From contig KK211087.1 of the NCBI GenBank assembly GCA_000620185.1, positions 186,001 to 250,000 of the forward strand: a stretch of 64,000 bases of DNA, read 5' to 3'. Source of the stretch: Geodermatophilaceae bacterium URHB0062 (GTDB taxonomy: Bacteria; Actinomycetota; Actinomycetes; Mycobacteriales; Geodermatophilaceae). Both the position numbers and the translations under genes were made by a program. A model generated the notes under the pieces. The model did no database searches. It was given only the letters and a program-made list of their open reading frames with translations, and had not been told where the DNA came from. Shown here one piece after another: positions 8,708 to 17,831 of the stretch (its first letter is position 1; every line of letters begins with the position of its first letter).

Positions 8708-9538
8708 CTAAGAAGTGACGGAGGTCGGCTCCAGTTCGTGGTGGCGCAGGAAGTCGGTCACGATGCGGACCAGGTCCTCGGGGCGTTCGAGGTGGAGGCC
8801 GTGGCTCGACCCGGCGCCGGTGACCAGTTCGTAGCGCGCCCCGGAGATGGCGTCGGCGACCTTCTTCGCCTGCCAGGGCGGGGTCAGCAGGTCCTGCTCT
8901 CCCACGACGACCACGGTCGGCGCGGTGATGCCACCCAGCCGGTCCGACGTGTCATGGACAAGGTCGGCGTCCCACTGCTCGACCGTCACCTGCATCTGGT
9001 CCTCGGTCTGCGGGAACGCCGGCCGCAACGCCTCGACCATCTGCCCGACGTCGGGGTTGTCGAGCAGTTGCGGGGAGAAGGCGAGGCCCGAGACGGCGAG
9101 CGCGGCATCCATGTCCCGGATGGCGTAGGGCAGCCGCAGCGCCGTGAGCATCGCCCGTTGGAATCCGTCACACGCCGCCCAGGTGGCGAACATGACCGCG
9201 GTCGCGACCTGCTCCGGGTGCGCGAGGGCCATCTCCTGCTGGATCGCCGAGCCGAGGGACCACCCCAGGGTGTGCGCCCGGGGGATCTCCAGGGCCTCGA
9301 GGAGTGCGGAAGCGTCCTCGGCCAGCGAGGCAACGCTGATCTGCCCGTCGCCTCGCTCGCTGCCGCCGAGGCCGCGGTTGTCGAAGGCGATGACCTGGTA
9401 GTCCTGGGCCAGGCGCGGGACGAGTTCGCCCCACAGCGCGATGGATCCCGACGTCCCCATGATCAGCAGCAGGGGCTCGCCGGCGCCGCTGATCTCGTAG
9501 TTGAGGCGAACTCCGGTCCGGACGGCGATCTGTGGCAT
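8708..9538 (-). CDS. alpha/beta hydrolase (276 aa), paired with a monooxygenase
   Basis: Fold markers are visible in order: LLLIMGTSGSIALW (oxyanion loop), AFDNRGLGGSER (the DxRGxGxS strand), the nucleophile elbow LGWSLGSAIQ, an acidic residue in VVGEQDLLTPP and the catalytic His near GSSHGLHLERPE. The ATG is preceded by AAGGAGA. It lies 91 bases downstream of a Baeyer-Villiger-type monooxygenase on the same strand. Such monooxygenases turn ketones into esters or lactones, so a role in hydrolysing that product is a reasonable inference. Confidence 0.88.
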   Translation of the reverse strand: MPQIAVRTGVRLNYEISGAGEPLLLIMGTSGSIALWGELVPRLAQDYQVIAFDNRGLGGSERGDGQISVASLAEDASALLEALEIPRAHTLGWSLGSAIQQEMALAHPEQVATAVMFATWAACDGFQRAMLTALRLPYAIRDMDAALAVSGLAFSPQLLDNPDVGQMVEALRPAFPQTEDQMQVTVEQWDADLVHDTSDRLGGITAPTVVVVGEQDLLTPPWQAKKVADAISGARYELVTGAGSSHGLHLERPEDLVRIVTDFLRHHELEPTSVTS

Positions 9539-9629
9539 CTGGCGGTCTCCTTGCTGAACGGCGGGGGCGGCTGGATGCACGCCGCCCGTGTCGGAGGGGT
9601 GGGATCGAGGCGGTGGAGGTGACGGCGGG

Positions 9630-11138
9630 TCAGCTGTAGACGAGGGATCCGTCGTCGAGATCGGCCTTCGGCAGGATCTCGCGCTCCTGCTCGTACTCGA
9701 GCATGTGCGTCCACGGCTCTCGGTCGCCCTGCTTGAAGAGGATGTGCTGCGAGCGCAGCACATATCCGGCATTGAAGTTCTCGGGATCCGACCAGGGCCC
9801 CACCTGCATGCCGGCGTCTTCGGGCCGGATGGTGGGAACGACCGTCGTCGCGCCTCTGTCCCGCATGTGCTCGAAGAGCCGGCAGACCAGGTCGCTGACG
9901 AGGTCGGCCCGCAGCGTCCAGCTGTAGCGGAAGTACCCGAAGACGTAGGCCATGTTCGGGATGCCGCTGATCATGATGCCGCGCCAGGTGATCCGCTCGG
10001 TGAAATCGACCGGCTCCCCGTCCACGGTGAACGCCACGTCGCCGAAGACCGAGAGGTCGAAGCCGGTGGCGGTGATGACGATGTCGGCCGGGATCTCCTC
10101 CCCGGAGGCGACCCGGATCCCCGTCTCGGTGAAGGAATCGATGGTGTCCGTGACGATCGACGCCGTCCCCTCCCGCAGCGCGGCGAACAGGTCGCCGTCC
10201 GGCACGAACAGGATGCGCTGCTGCCACGGGCGGTACTTCGGCGTGAAGTGCTTCTCCACGTCGAAGCCCTCGGGCAGCAGGGGGCGCATGGACTCCATCA
10301 GGAACGCCCGCAGGTCGTCGGGTGCCTCGTGCGAGAGCCGGGCCAGCTCGTCGAGTTGCGTGATGTAGGCGCGGCGCAGGATCTCGTGCGTCCACTCCTC
10401 GGGGATGTCCAGCGCGCGCAGCGTCACGGCGAGCTCGTGGGTCGACGGGGGAGCGAAGAAGTACCCGGGGGAGCGCTGCAGCATCGTGACGTGCTCGGCC
10501 TTCTCCGCGATGGCGGGGATCATCGTCGCAGCGGTCGACCCCGATCCGATGACCACGACGCGCTTGCCGGTGTAGTCGAGATCCTCGGGCCACTGCTGCG
10601 GGTGCACGACGACGCCATGGAAGCGGTCCATGCCCTCCCACTGCGGCTGGAAGGGCTTGGTGTGGTTGTAGTAGCCCTGGCACATCCACAGGAAGTCCGT
10701 GGTGAGCCGCAGCCGCTCGCCGGTGTCGTCCCGGGTCACCTCGACGGTCCACCGCCGGTCCTCGGTCGACCAGCCGGCGGCCGTCACGCGGTGCTGATAG
10801 CGGATGTACCGCTCGAGGTCGTTCTCGGTGACGACCTCGTCGAGATAGGCGAGGATCTCTTCGCCCGCGGCGATGGACGGGCCGCGCCAGGGCTTGAATC
10901 GGTAACCGTAGGTGAACAGGTCGCTGTCGGAGCGCACTCCGGGATACCGGTGGGTCCACCACGTGCCGCCCCGGTTGTCCTGCGCCTCGAGGACCGTGAA
11001 GGACTTGTCCGGGAACCGCTCCCGCAGGTGGTAGGCGGCGTCGATCCCGGAGACTCCTGCGCCGACGACCACGACGTCGACGTGCTCCACCCCGTCGCTG
11101 CGAGGCTCGGTGACGGGTGCGGCTTCGGTCATCGTCAT
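9630..11138 (-). CDS. flavin-dependent Baeyer-Villiger-type monooxygenase
   Basis: A 502-aa class B flavoprotein. An N-terminal FAD Rossmann loop GAGVSG (26-31), the Baeyer-Villiger fingerprint F-x-G-x-x-x-H-x-x-x-W-P (FHGVVVHPQQWP, 173-184) and an NADPH Rossmann loop GSGSTA (198-203) are all present. These enzymes use NADPH and O2 to insert oxygen next to a carbonyl. The start is at the first of two ATGs after a GGGGGAG box. The downstream alpha/beta hydrolase suggests a ketone-to-ester-to-acid plus alcohol route. The native ketone is unknown. Confidence 0.93.
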   Translation of the reverse strand: MTMTEAAPVTEPRSDGVEHVDVVVVGAGVSGIDAAYHLRERFPDKSFTVLEAQDNRGGTWWTHRYPGVRSDSDLFTYGYRFKPWRGPSIAAGEEILAYLDEVVTENDLERYIRYQHRVTAAGWSTEDRRWTVEVTRDDTGERLRLTTDFLWMCQGYYNHTKPFQPQWEGMDRFHGVVVHPQQWPEDLDYTGKRVVVIGSGSTAATMIPAIAEKAEHVTMLQRSPGYFFAPPSTHELAVTLRALDIPEEWTHEILRRAYITQLDELARLSHEAPDDLRAFLMESMRPLLPEGFDVEKHFTPKYRPWQQRILFVPDGDLFAALREGTASIVTDTIDSFTETGIRVASGEEIPADIVITATGFDLSVFGDVAFTVDGEPVDFTERITWRGIMISGIPNMAYVFGYFRYSWTLRADLVSDLVCRLFEHMRDRGATTVVPTIRPEDAGMQVGPWSDPENFNAGYVLRSQHILFKQGDREPWTHMLEYEQEREILPKADLDDGSLVYS

Positions 11139-11305
11139 GACGGCTCCCCCTGTGACTCAGGCCACAGAAGCTACTAGCTGAGGAGCCCGTTGAGCCGCAT
11201 CAGGAGCGGGCGGAGGTGGCTCTCTGCTCCTCCGATGGCGCGAGCACGACACGGATGACGGCGTGTCGGATGGTTCTGTGACCGTCAGTTCGCGGCCCTG
11301 AGGCC

Positions 11306-12379
11306 TCACGGGGTGGGCAGCGGGGACCCTGACCATCCGTCGACGGCGCGCACGGGCGCGGGCTCCTCCTCGCGATCGAGGGCCTCGACGGCGAGCCGGC
11401 GTCCCAGGGCGATCATCTCGCCGGCCTTATGGAAGTCGAGGGTCCGGCAGGCCGAGCGGGGGACGGTGATGAGCACGTCGGGGGGATGGGCGGCGAGTGT
11501 GTGCCGGACGACGCCGGCCCGTACCGCCTCCAGGGACAGTCCCACCACGTCGAGCAGCCGCAGCCGTGCCGGGAGCGCCTCGAGCACCGTCTCCGTCACC
11601 GTGTCGGTGATCCCGGCGGCGGAGGACCCCCCGGTGGGGCGGGCCGTTGGCGAGTTGCACCGGCCGGTGATGCGGTTCCTGAGGCCCTGCCGGACGTCCC
11701 CGCCGCGGATCTGGATGGCGGTCCTGCGCAGGGCGTCGTGGTGGCTGCTGCGGCGGCTCTGGGCGGCCTTCGCGGTCCCGTCGACGGCGGGCCGGTGCCG
11801 ACCCGACACGGCCACCGCCACGGTCAGGTCTGCGCGGGCGGGGACGGTGGGAGCGATGGGTAGTGGATTCAGCAGCCCGCCGTCCGCCAGGAGCCGCCCT
11901 TGGATGACGACCGGCGTCATGAAGCCGGGGAGGGCGACGGAGGCCCGGATCGCGGCGTCCAGCGGCCCGTCCTGGAACCACCGCTCCTCACCGGTGCTGA
12001 GATCGGTCGCGACCGCCGTGAAGTCGATGGGAAGGTTCTCGATCCGCACGTCGCCGAGGATGTCGCTGACGCGGGCGAAGATCCGCTCGGCGCGGATCGC
12101 CCCGGGAGCCCGGGGGGAGAGGTCGTACATGCGCAGCACATCCCGGGGCGTGAGGTCGCGCACCCAGTCCGCGTAGGCCTCCATGCCGCCGGCGGCGTAG
12201 AGGCCGCCCACGAGGGCGCCCATGGAGCTGCCGGCGATGCTGACGACGTCGTAGCCGCGCTCCTCCAGGACCTCGAGGATCCCGATGTGGGCGTAGCCCC
12301 GCGCCCCGCCGCCTCCGAGCGCGACGGCGACACGGGTCCGGCGCTGAAGGGCCCGGATGCCTGGTGCCGCCACGGTCAC
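11306..12379 (-). CDS. patatin-like phospholipase family protein (RssA-like)
   Basis: A lipid acyl hydrolase fold with a Ser-Asp dyad. The oxyanion loop ALGGGGARGYAHIG, the nucleophile elbow GSSMG and the catalytic Asp in LLADGGLLNPLP are all visible in the N-terminal 200 residues. Residues 200-260 look low-complexity and charged, and the rest is a helical tail. Bacterial relatives (RssA/YchK) are cytoplasmic and of uncertain function. The gene stands alone, divergent from an M20 peptidase gene, with 167 bases before the next gene downstream. Confidence 0.87.
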   Translation of the reverse strand: MTVAAPGIRALQRRTRVAVALGGGGARGYAHIGILEVLEERGYDVVSIAGSSMGALVGGLYAAGGMEAYADWVRDLTPRDVLRMYDLSPRAPGAIRAERIFARVSDILGDVRIENLPIDFTAVATDLSTGEERWFQDGPLDAAIRASVALPGFMTPVVIQGRLLADGGLLNPLPIAPTVPARADLTVAVAVSGRHRPAVDGTAKAAQSRRSSHHDALRRTAIQIRGGDVRQGLRNRITGRCNSPTARPTGGSSAAGITDTVTETVLEALPARLRLLDVVGLSLEAVRAGVVRHTLAAHPPDVLITVPRSACRTLDFHKAGEMIALGRRLAVEALDREEEPAPVRAVDGWSGSPLPTP

Positions 12380-12557
12380 CGACCCTTCTCCGGGGACGCC
12401 CAGCCCGTCGTCACCCCGTCGGGACGAACTCAGCCGGCGGGGCCCCGGCGAGCGGGAACTCGGGAAGGACGTCGGGGTGTGGCCACTGCCCCCGGTGACG
12501 GCCGTCGGCGCAAGGCGGGATGTGGTGGACGGCAGCGGGAGGTCCTCGGCAGCGGGC

Positions 12558-12563
12558 TACGGT
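12558..12563 (+). promoter_or_regulatory. candidate -10 box of the M20 peptidase gene
   Basis: TACGGT fits the actinobacterial TANNNT form and stands 8 bases before the GTG start at 12572, the spacing expected if transcription begins at or next to the start codon. A GGGGG run also lies in between and could act as a ribosome binding site, so a leaderless message is not certain. Confidence 0.4.
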
Positions 12564-12571
12564 CGGGGGTC

Positions 12572-13987
12572 GTGACCAGCCCCGAGCGCGCGTTCGTGAT
12601 GGCGCACGTCGACGACCTGCGCGCCGATCTCGACGCCTGGCTGCGCATCCCGTCGATCTCCGCCGATCCCACGCACGCCTCGGACGTCGCGCGGAGCGCC
12701 GAGTGGCTCGCCGAGGCGCTGCGCAGGGTCGGCTTCCCGACGGTCGAGATCTGGCCGACCCCCGGGGCGCCCGCGGTCTACGCCGAGTGGCCGTCGAGCG
12801 ACTCCGGGGCGCCGGTCGCGCTCGTGTACGGCCACCACGACGTACAGCCGGTGGACCCGCTGGAGCTGTGGGTGCACCCGCCGTTCGAGCCGACGGTCGT
12901 CGACGGACCAGACGGCCCGGAGTTGCACGCCCGTGGCGCGATCGACGACAAGGGCAATGTCGCCATGCACCTGCTCGGCATGCGCGCTCACCTCGCGGCG
13001 ACCGGTCGGGACACCCCGGCCGTGACCGTGAAACTGCTCGTCGAGGGCGAGGAGGAGTCCGGGTCGCCGCACCTCGCCGCGCTGCTGAACGAGCGGCGGA
13101 CACGGCTGGACTGCGACGTCGTCGTCGTCAGCGACACCGGCATGGCCGCTCCCGACGTCCCCAGCGCCGTCGTCTCGATGCGCGGGCTGACCGGTGCGGA
13201 GATCACCCTGCGCGGGCCGGCGGTCGACCTGCACTCCGGGTCCTTCGGCGGCGCCGTCCCCAACCCGCTGCACGCAATGGCCGGCCTGCTTGCGAGCCTG
13301 CACGACGAGCAGGGCCGGGTCACGCTGCCCGGCTTCTACGACAAGGTGCGCGCCCTCGGTGACCGGGAACGTGAGCTGATGGCCCGGCTGCCGTTCGACG
13401 AGCAGGCGTGGCTGGCCGGGCCGGCGGCGGGCTCCGCGGCGTACGGGGAGGCCGGGTTCAGCACCCTGGAACGGACCGGAGCCCGGCCGACCGCGGAGGT
13501 CAACGGCATGTGGGGCGGTTACCAGGGCCCGGGTCACAAGACGATCATCCCGGCCGAGGCGCACGCGAAGATCAGCTTCCGGCTCGTGGCCGACCAGGCA
13601 CCTGCCGACATCGCCGACCAGGTCCGCGCCTGGGTCGACCAGCGGGTGCCGGAGGGGATCACCGCCGAGGTGCGGACCCCGAAGGCCGGCGTCGCTCCGT
13701 GCGCCAGCGACCTCGACTCGCCCGGCATGGCCGCCCTGCGGCGGGCCATCGCCCAGGCCTGGGACGGCGATCCCGACGAGGTGCTCTACCTCCGCGAGGG
13801 CGGCAGCGGACCGGAGGCCGCCCTGGTCGAGGAACTCGGCGCTCCGCTGCTGTTCCTGGGTGCGGGGCTGCCCACCGACCGGATCCACTCGCCCAACGAG
13901 CGGGTGCTGCTACCCATGCTGCGTCGCGGGGCCGAGGCGGCTGCGCACCTCTGGCGCGAACTCGCAGAGATCCCCGGCCGGTCATAG
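12572..13987 (+). CDS. M20 family dipeptidase/metallopeptidase (471 aa)
   Basis: A co-catalytic zinc peptidase of the M20 family that acts on dipeptides, N-acyl amino acids or carnosine-like substrates. Metal and catalytic motifs are seen in order: YGHHDVQ (86-92, His and Asp), DDKG (125-128, bridging Asp) and EGEEESGS (158-165, general base Glu). The central dimerisation insert follows. It has no signal peptide and is predicted cytoplasmic. It lies 68 bases upstream of an ATP-grasp ligase on the same strand and next to a GCS2 ligase, so it may cleave the peptide these enzymes make. That role is inferred from context. Confidence 0.93.
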   Translation: MTSPERAFVMAHVDDLRADLDAWLRIPSISADPTHASDVARSAEWLAEALRRVGFPTVEIWPTPGAPAVYAEWPSSDSGAPVALVYGHHDVQPVDPLELWVHPPFEPTVVDGPDGPELHARGAIDDKGNVAMHLLGMRAHLAATGRDTPAVTVKLLVEGEEESGSPHLAALLNERRTRLDCDVVVVSDTGMAAPDVPSAVVSMRGLTGAEITLRGPAVDLHSGSFGGAVPNPLHAMAGLLASLHDEQGRVTLPGFYDKVRALGDRERELMARLPFDEQAWLAGPAAGSAAYGEAGFSTLERTGARPTAEVNGMWGGYQGPGHKTIIPAEAHAKISFRLVADQAPADIADQVRAWVDQRVPEGITAEVRTPKAGVAPCASDLDSPGMAALRRAIAQAWDGDPDEVLYLREGGSGPEAALVEELGAPLLFLGAGLPTDRIHSPNERVLLPMLRRGAEAAAHLWRELAEIPGRS

Positions 13988-13990
13988 GCT
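13985..13990 (+). promoter_or_regulatory. candidate internal -10 box for ATP-grasp gene A
   Basis: TAGGCT (TANNNT type) overlaps the stop codon of the peptidase gene. It would start transcription about 60 bases before the ATP-grasp ATG, which has its own strong GGAGGAG box, allowing separate expression. I see no clear -35 element. Confidence 0.3.
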
Positions 13991-14055
13991 GCGTCCGCGT
14001 CCGCCCAGGTCACCGGAGCGGCGCGGGAGGCCCCGCCACCCTTGGAGGAGCGTCG

Positions 14056-15309
14056 ATGTCCGACCACCGGCACCTCATCGGGCTGCTGCTCGGGACCGAG
14101 GAGGACTGGCCCACCGCTTTCGAGGCGATCGTGCGCCGCCTCGGCACCGTGCACGACGGGACCGGCGCCGCTCACCGGTACGACGTCGAGCGGATCACGG
14201 TCGAGCCGTTCGACCTGTGCGCCAAGCCGCGCTACGACGTGGTCATCGACCGCCTGGCCTACTGGTACTACCACCCCCGTGAGTGGCTGAAAAAGGCCGC
14301 GCTCATGGACGACGTCTACCTCCTCAACAGCCCCTTCACCTTCCAGAGCATGGAGAAGCACGCGGCGTACTGCGCGATGCTGCGGCTGGGGCTGCGCGTG
14401 CCGGACACGGTGCTGGTGCCGTACAAGAACCCGCCCGAGCACGCCAAGTACGCATACACCGCGGAGAAGTACAACCAGCCCTTCGACCTGGGGGCCATCG
14501 CCGAGCGCATGGGCTATCCGCTGTTCATGAAGCCCTACGACGGCGGCGCGTGGGTGGGCGTCACGATGATCCGCGGTCCCGAGGAACTGCAGCGGGCATA
14601 CGACGCCTCCGGGCAGCGCCTGATGCACCTGCAGAAGGCGGTGGCGGGCTACGACGTCTTCGCGCGCAGCCTGTCCATCGGCGCCGAGACGATGGTCATG
14701 AACTTCGACCCCGACCAGCCGATGCACGGCCGGTACTCGGTCTCCCACGGCTTCCTGGACGCGGCGACCGGTGAGGAGACGGTGACCATCGGCAAGCTGG
14801 TCAACGCGTTCTTCCGCTGGGAGTTCAACTCCTGCGAGACCCTGATCAAGGACGGGGTGGTGTACCCGATCGACTACGCCAACGCCTGCCCCGACATCGC
14901 GTTGACCAGCCTGCACTACTACTTCCCGTGGGCCATCAAGGCGCTCATCCGATGGTCGGTGTTCTGCACGGCCACCGGCCGCCGGCCGCGGCTGGACCTC
15001 GAGACCCGGCGGTTCTTCGACATCGCCGATCGGGCCGACCTGAGCTACGGGGAGAAGCTGCGGGCCTACCGCGCGCTGGCGAACGAGTACTTCCAGACGG
15101 AGGCCTACTCCGATTTCTGCGCCAGCCGGCTCGCGCACCTCGACGAGATCATGCTCGACTGGGTCCGCGGTCCCGACTTCGACCGGCTCCTCGTCGACAC
15201 GGTGCGGTCCACGTTCCCCCAGCACGAGCACGACCACTTCATCGCGCACTACCGGGGACTGCTCGACATGTGGAAGCGCGACGAGGAGAACCGCCTCAAC
15301 CGCGGGTGA
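14056..15309 (+). CDS. ATP-grasp carboxylate-amine ligase A (417 aa)
   Basis: The C-N bond-forming ATP-grasp fold is suggested by YPLFMKPYDGGAWVGVTMI (from residue 154: strand, ATP-contacting Lys159, Gly-rich loop), a hinge region around 190-210 and the metal/phosphate segment IDYANACPD (272-280). The protein then has an unusual helical extension of about 120 residues. It differs clearly from the other three ATP-grasp proteins in this block. The ATG is preceded by GGAGGAG. It is convergent with a GCS2-family ligase, a different fold that does similar chemistry. It probably joins an amino acid or amine to a carboxylate, but the substrates are unknown. Confidence 0.8.
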   Translation: MSDHRHLIGLLLGTEEDWPTAFEAIVRRLGTVHDGTGAAHRYDVERITVEPFDLCAKPRYDVVIDRLAYWYYHPREWLKKAALMDDVYLLNSPFTFQSMEKHAAYCAMLRLGLRVPDTVLVPYKNPPEHAKYAYTAEKYNQPFDLGAIAERMGYPLFMKPYDGGAWVGVTMIRGPEELQRAYDASGQRLMHLQKAVAGYDVFARSLSIGAETMVMNFDPDQPMHGRYSVSHGFLDAATGEETVTIGKLVNAFFRWEFNSCETLIKDGVVYPIDYANACPDIALTSLHYYFPWAIKALIRWSVFCTATGRRPRLDLETRRFFDIADRADLSYGEKLRAYRALANEYFQTEAYSDFCASRLAHLDEIMLDWVRGPDFDRLLVDTVRSTFPQHEHDHFIAHYRGLLDMWKRDEENRLNRG

Positions 15310-15310
15310 T

Positions 15311-15327
15311 GGCCCCGTTCAGGGGCC
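15311..15327. terminator. possible bidirectional terminator hairpin
   Basis: A perfect inverted repeat GGCCCC-GTTCA-GGGGCC begins one base after the ATP-grasp A stop codon, between two convergent genes. A second pair, CCCCGTTC (15313-15320) and GAACGGGG (15354-15361), could form an alternative larger hairpin. There is no clear U-tract on either strand. Confidence 0.4.
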
Positions 15328-15370
15328 CGCCCCGAGCGTGCGAGGGGTGGGGGGAACGGGGTCCTTCTCC

Positions 15371-16852
15371 TCACTCCACGGGCCAGTCGGCGACCGGCTC
15401 GTTGGCGTGCATGAGCTCGACGTAGCGGCGCAGCATCTCCCGCAGCGCGTCACGGCGGTCCAGCGTCTGCCGCTGTTCGTCGATCCGGTGGAACGTCTCG
15501 ACCTGCCACTCCGCGCCGTTGCGGTAGGTGGTGCACCGCCGCTCGATCGCGCCCAGCAGCCGGTCGACGACGGCGGTGTCGACGTCCCACTCCGCCAGGC
15601 CCGCCTGAGCCATCGGCAGCAGCCGTCGCAGCACGAGCTCGGTCACCGGCACTGTGCCGAGGCCCGGCCAGTACAGCTGGGCGTTGACGCCGTTGCGCGC
15701 CCCTTCCTCGAAGTTCTCCTCCGCTGCGGCGAAGGACATCTGTGACCAGACGGGCCGGTCCTGGGCCGCCAGGGTGCGAAGCAGCCCGTAGTAGAAGGCG
15801 CCGTTGGCGAAGACGTCGACGATGGTCGGGCCAGCGGGCAGCACGCGGTTCTCGACCCGGAGGTGCGGTCGGCCCCGGTGGATGTCGTAGACCGGCCGGT
15901 TCCAGCGGTAGACGGTCCCGTTGTGCATCCGCAGCTCGGACAGCCGCGGGATGTCGCCCCGGTCGAGAACGGCCACCGGGTCCTCCTCCTCGCAGACCGG
16001 CAGCAGCGAGGGGAAGTACCGGACGTTCTCCTCGAAGTGGTCGAACACCGACGTGATGAAGCGCTCCCCGAACCAGACCCGCGGCCGGACGCCCTGCTCC
16101 TTGAGCTCCAGCGGGCGGGTGTCGGTGGCCTGCTCGAACAGCGGGATCCGGGTCTCGCGCCACAGCTCCTTGCCGAACAGGAAGGGCGAGTTGGCGCCGA
16201 GTGCCACCTGGACGCCGGCGATGCACTGCGCGGCGTTCCAGTGGGCCGCGTAGTCCTGCGGGCTGACCTGCAGGTGGAACTGCGTGCTGGTGCAGGCGGC
16301 CTCCGGCGCGATCGTGTCGGCGTGCATGTCCAGCCGCTCGGGCCCGGAGATGGCGATGTGCAGGTCCTCGCCGCGCGCGGCGAAGATCTGCTCGTTGATC
16401 AGCGCATACCGCGGGTGCCCGGTGATCGCCTCGCCGGTCACGTGCTCGGGCCCGAGGGTCGGCAGCGTGCCGATCATCACGATGTGCGCCCCGATCGCGC
16501 GCGCGCGCTCCTCGGCGGCGTTGAGGCCGGCGCGCAGCTCCGTCTCGAGCTCCGCGGCGGCCGTGCCGGCCAGCGTCGTCGGCCGCACGTTCATCTCGAT
16601 GTTGAACTGGCCCATCTCCGCCACGAAGACCTCGTCGGCGATCGCGGCGAGGACCTCCTCGTTGCGCATGGCCGGGTCCTGCCGGGCGTCGACCAGGTTG
16701 AACTCGATCTCCGTACCGGTCAGCGGCCGCTCGAAGTCGAACTTCGACTCGTTGAGCATCCGGCCGAACACGTCCAGGCAGCGGCGCAGCTTCTCCCGGT
16801 AGCGCAGGCGGTCCGCGCGCGAGAACGTCCGGGCCTCGACCTCTTGCCCCAC
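15371..16852 (-). CDS. GCS2-family carboxylate-amine ligase (glutamate-cysteine ligase-like, 493 aa)
   Basis: A glutamine-synthetase-fold ligase of the GCS2/YbdK group, which forms a gamma-glutamyl or similar amide with ATP. The metal-binding Glu segment TGTEIEFNLVD (residues 46-56), MGQFNIEMNVRP and the CTSTQFHLQV region are visible. It is longer than YbdK (about 370 aa), with an extended C-terminal helical part. The GTG start is chosen because GGGAGG stands eight bases upstream; the frame is open further but lacks a better start. It is divergent from an esterase and convergent with ATP-grasp A. The partner amine is unknown. Mycothiol-related EgtA is an alternative, but the other Egt genes are absent. 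Confidence 0.85.
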   Translation of the reverse strand: MGQEVEARTFSRADRLRYREKLRRCLDVFGRMLNESKFDFERPLTGTEIEFNLVDARQDPAMRNEEVLAAIADEVFVAEMGQFNIEMNVRPTTLAGTAAAELETELRAGLNAAEERARAIGAHIVMIGTLPTLGPEHVTGEAITGHPRYALINEQIFAARGEDLHIAISGPERLDMHADTIAPEAACTSTQFHLQVSPQDYAAHWNAAQCIAGVQVALGANSPFLFGKELWRETRIPLFEQATDTRPLELKEQGVRPRVWFGERFITSVFDHFEENVRYFPSLLPVCEEEDPVAVLDRGDIPRLSELRMHNGTVYRWNRPVYDIHRGRPHLRVENRVLPAGPTIVDVFANGAFYYGLLRTLAAQDRPVWSQMSFAAAEENFEEGARNGVNAQLYWPGLGTVPVTELVLRRLLPMAQAGLAEWDVDTAVVDRLLGAIERRCTTYRNGAEWQVETFHRIDEQRQTLDRRDALREMLRRYVELMHANEPVADWPVE

Positions 16853-17016
16853 GATGGTCGCCTCCCATCGGTGCCGCTGTGCGGTCAGGTTGGCACAGAA
16901 CCGGCCGTGCGACATGCCGGAAGGCACTCCGTCCGACGGCTCCGGACTCGAAGTCGTCGCCGCTCCCGCGTCGTGGCAGGGTGACCGGCGCAGAGCCGGC
17001 GGGTGAGGGGAGCGAC

Positions 17017-17742
17017 GTGAAGGTCACCGACAGCTGGTACTCAGCGCGGATGGAGCAGCCCATCGGGCTGGCGCGGTGGGGTCACTACGGCGTCCCGGTC
17101 CTGGTGTTCCCGACCGCGGGTGGGGACGCGGAGGAGATCGAGCGCAACGGCGTCGTCGGTGCCTGCTGGCCGCTGATCGAGAGCGGCCGGGTCAAGCTCT
17201 ACTCCTGCGACAGCGTGGCCGGTGCGGCGATGGCAGCGAAGGCCGGGTCGCTCGAGTACCGGATGTGGCTCTTCAACCAGTACCACCATGCCGTCCGGCA
17301 CGAGGTCGTGCCGGCGATCCGCGCCGACATGGGTGGCGACCAGACGCCGATCCTCGCCACCGGCGCCTCGATCGGGGCCTTCAACTCACTGGCGGTGCTC
17401 TGCCGCTTCCCGGACGTGTTCCGCGCCGCGGTCGGCATGAGCGGCACGTACCGCATCCAGAAGTTCCTCGACCACCAGTCCTCGCAGGACCTCTTCTTCG
17501 CCTCGCCGCTGGACTTCCTCCCGGGCCTGGAGGGCGACCAGCTCGACCTCCTCCGCACCCGGTTCGCGGTCATCGCCACCGGCCAGGGGGCGTGGGAGGA
17601 CGTCGACTCGTCCCGGGATGCCGGCAACGTCCTCGGCAGCAAGGGCGTGCCGAACCGGGTCGACGTCTGGGGGCACGAGTGGGAGCACGACTGGCCCACC
17701 TGGCGGCGGATGCTGCCGCAGTACCTCGACGAACTCTGCTGA
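17017..17742 (+). CDS. esterase D-fold putative esterase (241 aa)
   Basis: An alpha/beta hydrolase of the putative-esterase group (related in fold to esterase D, Fes and mycolyltransferase domains). The nucleophile elbow is GASIG (116-120, Ser118), within ILATGASIGAFNSL; a His-rich C-terminal stretch (WGHEWEHDWPTW) holds the likely catalytic His. It has no signal peptide. The GTG start has a GAGGGGAG box. The 164-base gap from the divergent GCS2 gene should hold both promoters. Repeated linkage of this esterase type with ATP-grasp and GCS2 genes would suggest it processes their product; here that is inference. Confidence 0.82.
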   Translation: MKVTDSWYSARMEQPIGLARWGHYGVPVLVFPTAGGDAEEIERNGVVGACWPLIESGRVKLYSCDSVAGAAMAAKAGSLEYRMWLFNQYHHAVRHEVVPAIRADMGGDQTPILATGASIGAFNSLAVLCRFPDVFRAAVGMSGTYRIQKFLDHQSSQDLFFASPLDFLPGLEGDQLDLLRTRFAVIATGQGAWEDVDSSRDAGNVLGSKGVPNRVDVWGHEWEHDWPTWRRMLPQYLDELC

Positions 17743-17831
17743 GGACGTCCTCCCAGGGTCCAGCCGGTCGCCCGGGCGGCTCGACGCGACCGTCGGGGCC
17801 ACCTGACGACAGGGGGCGGAAGGTCTGATCC

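Noticed and set aside
9588-11177. 529-codon plus-strand frame opposite the monooxygenase
   Set aside because: It is the antisense shadow of a clear flavin monooxygenase with all its motifs; the shadow product is Arg/Gly/His-rich and without domain features.
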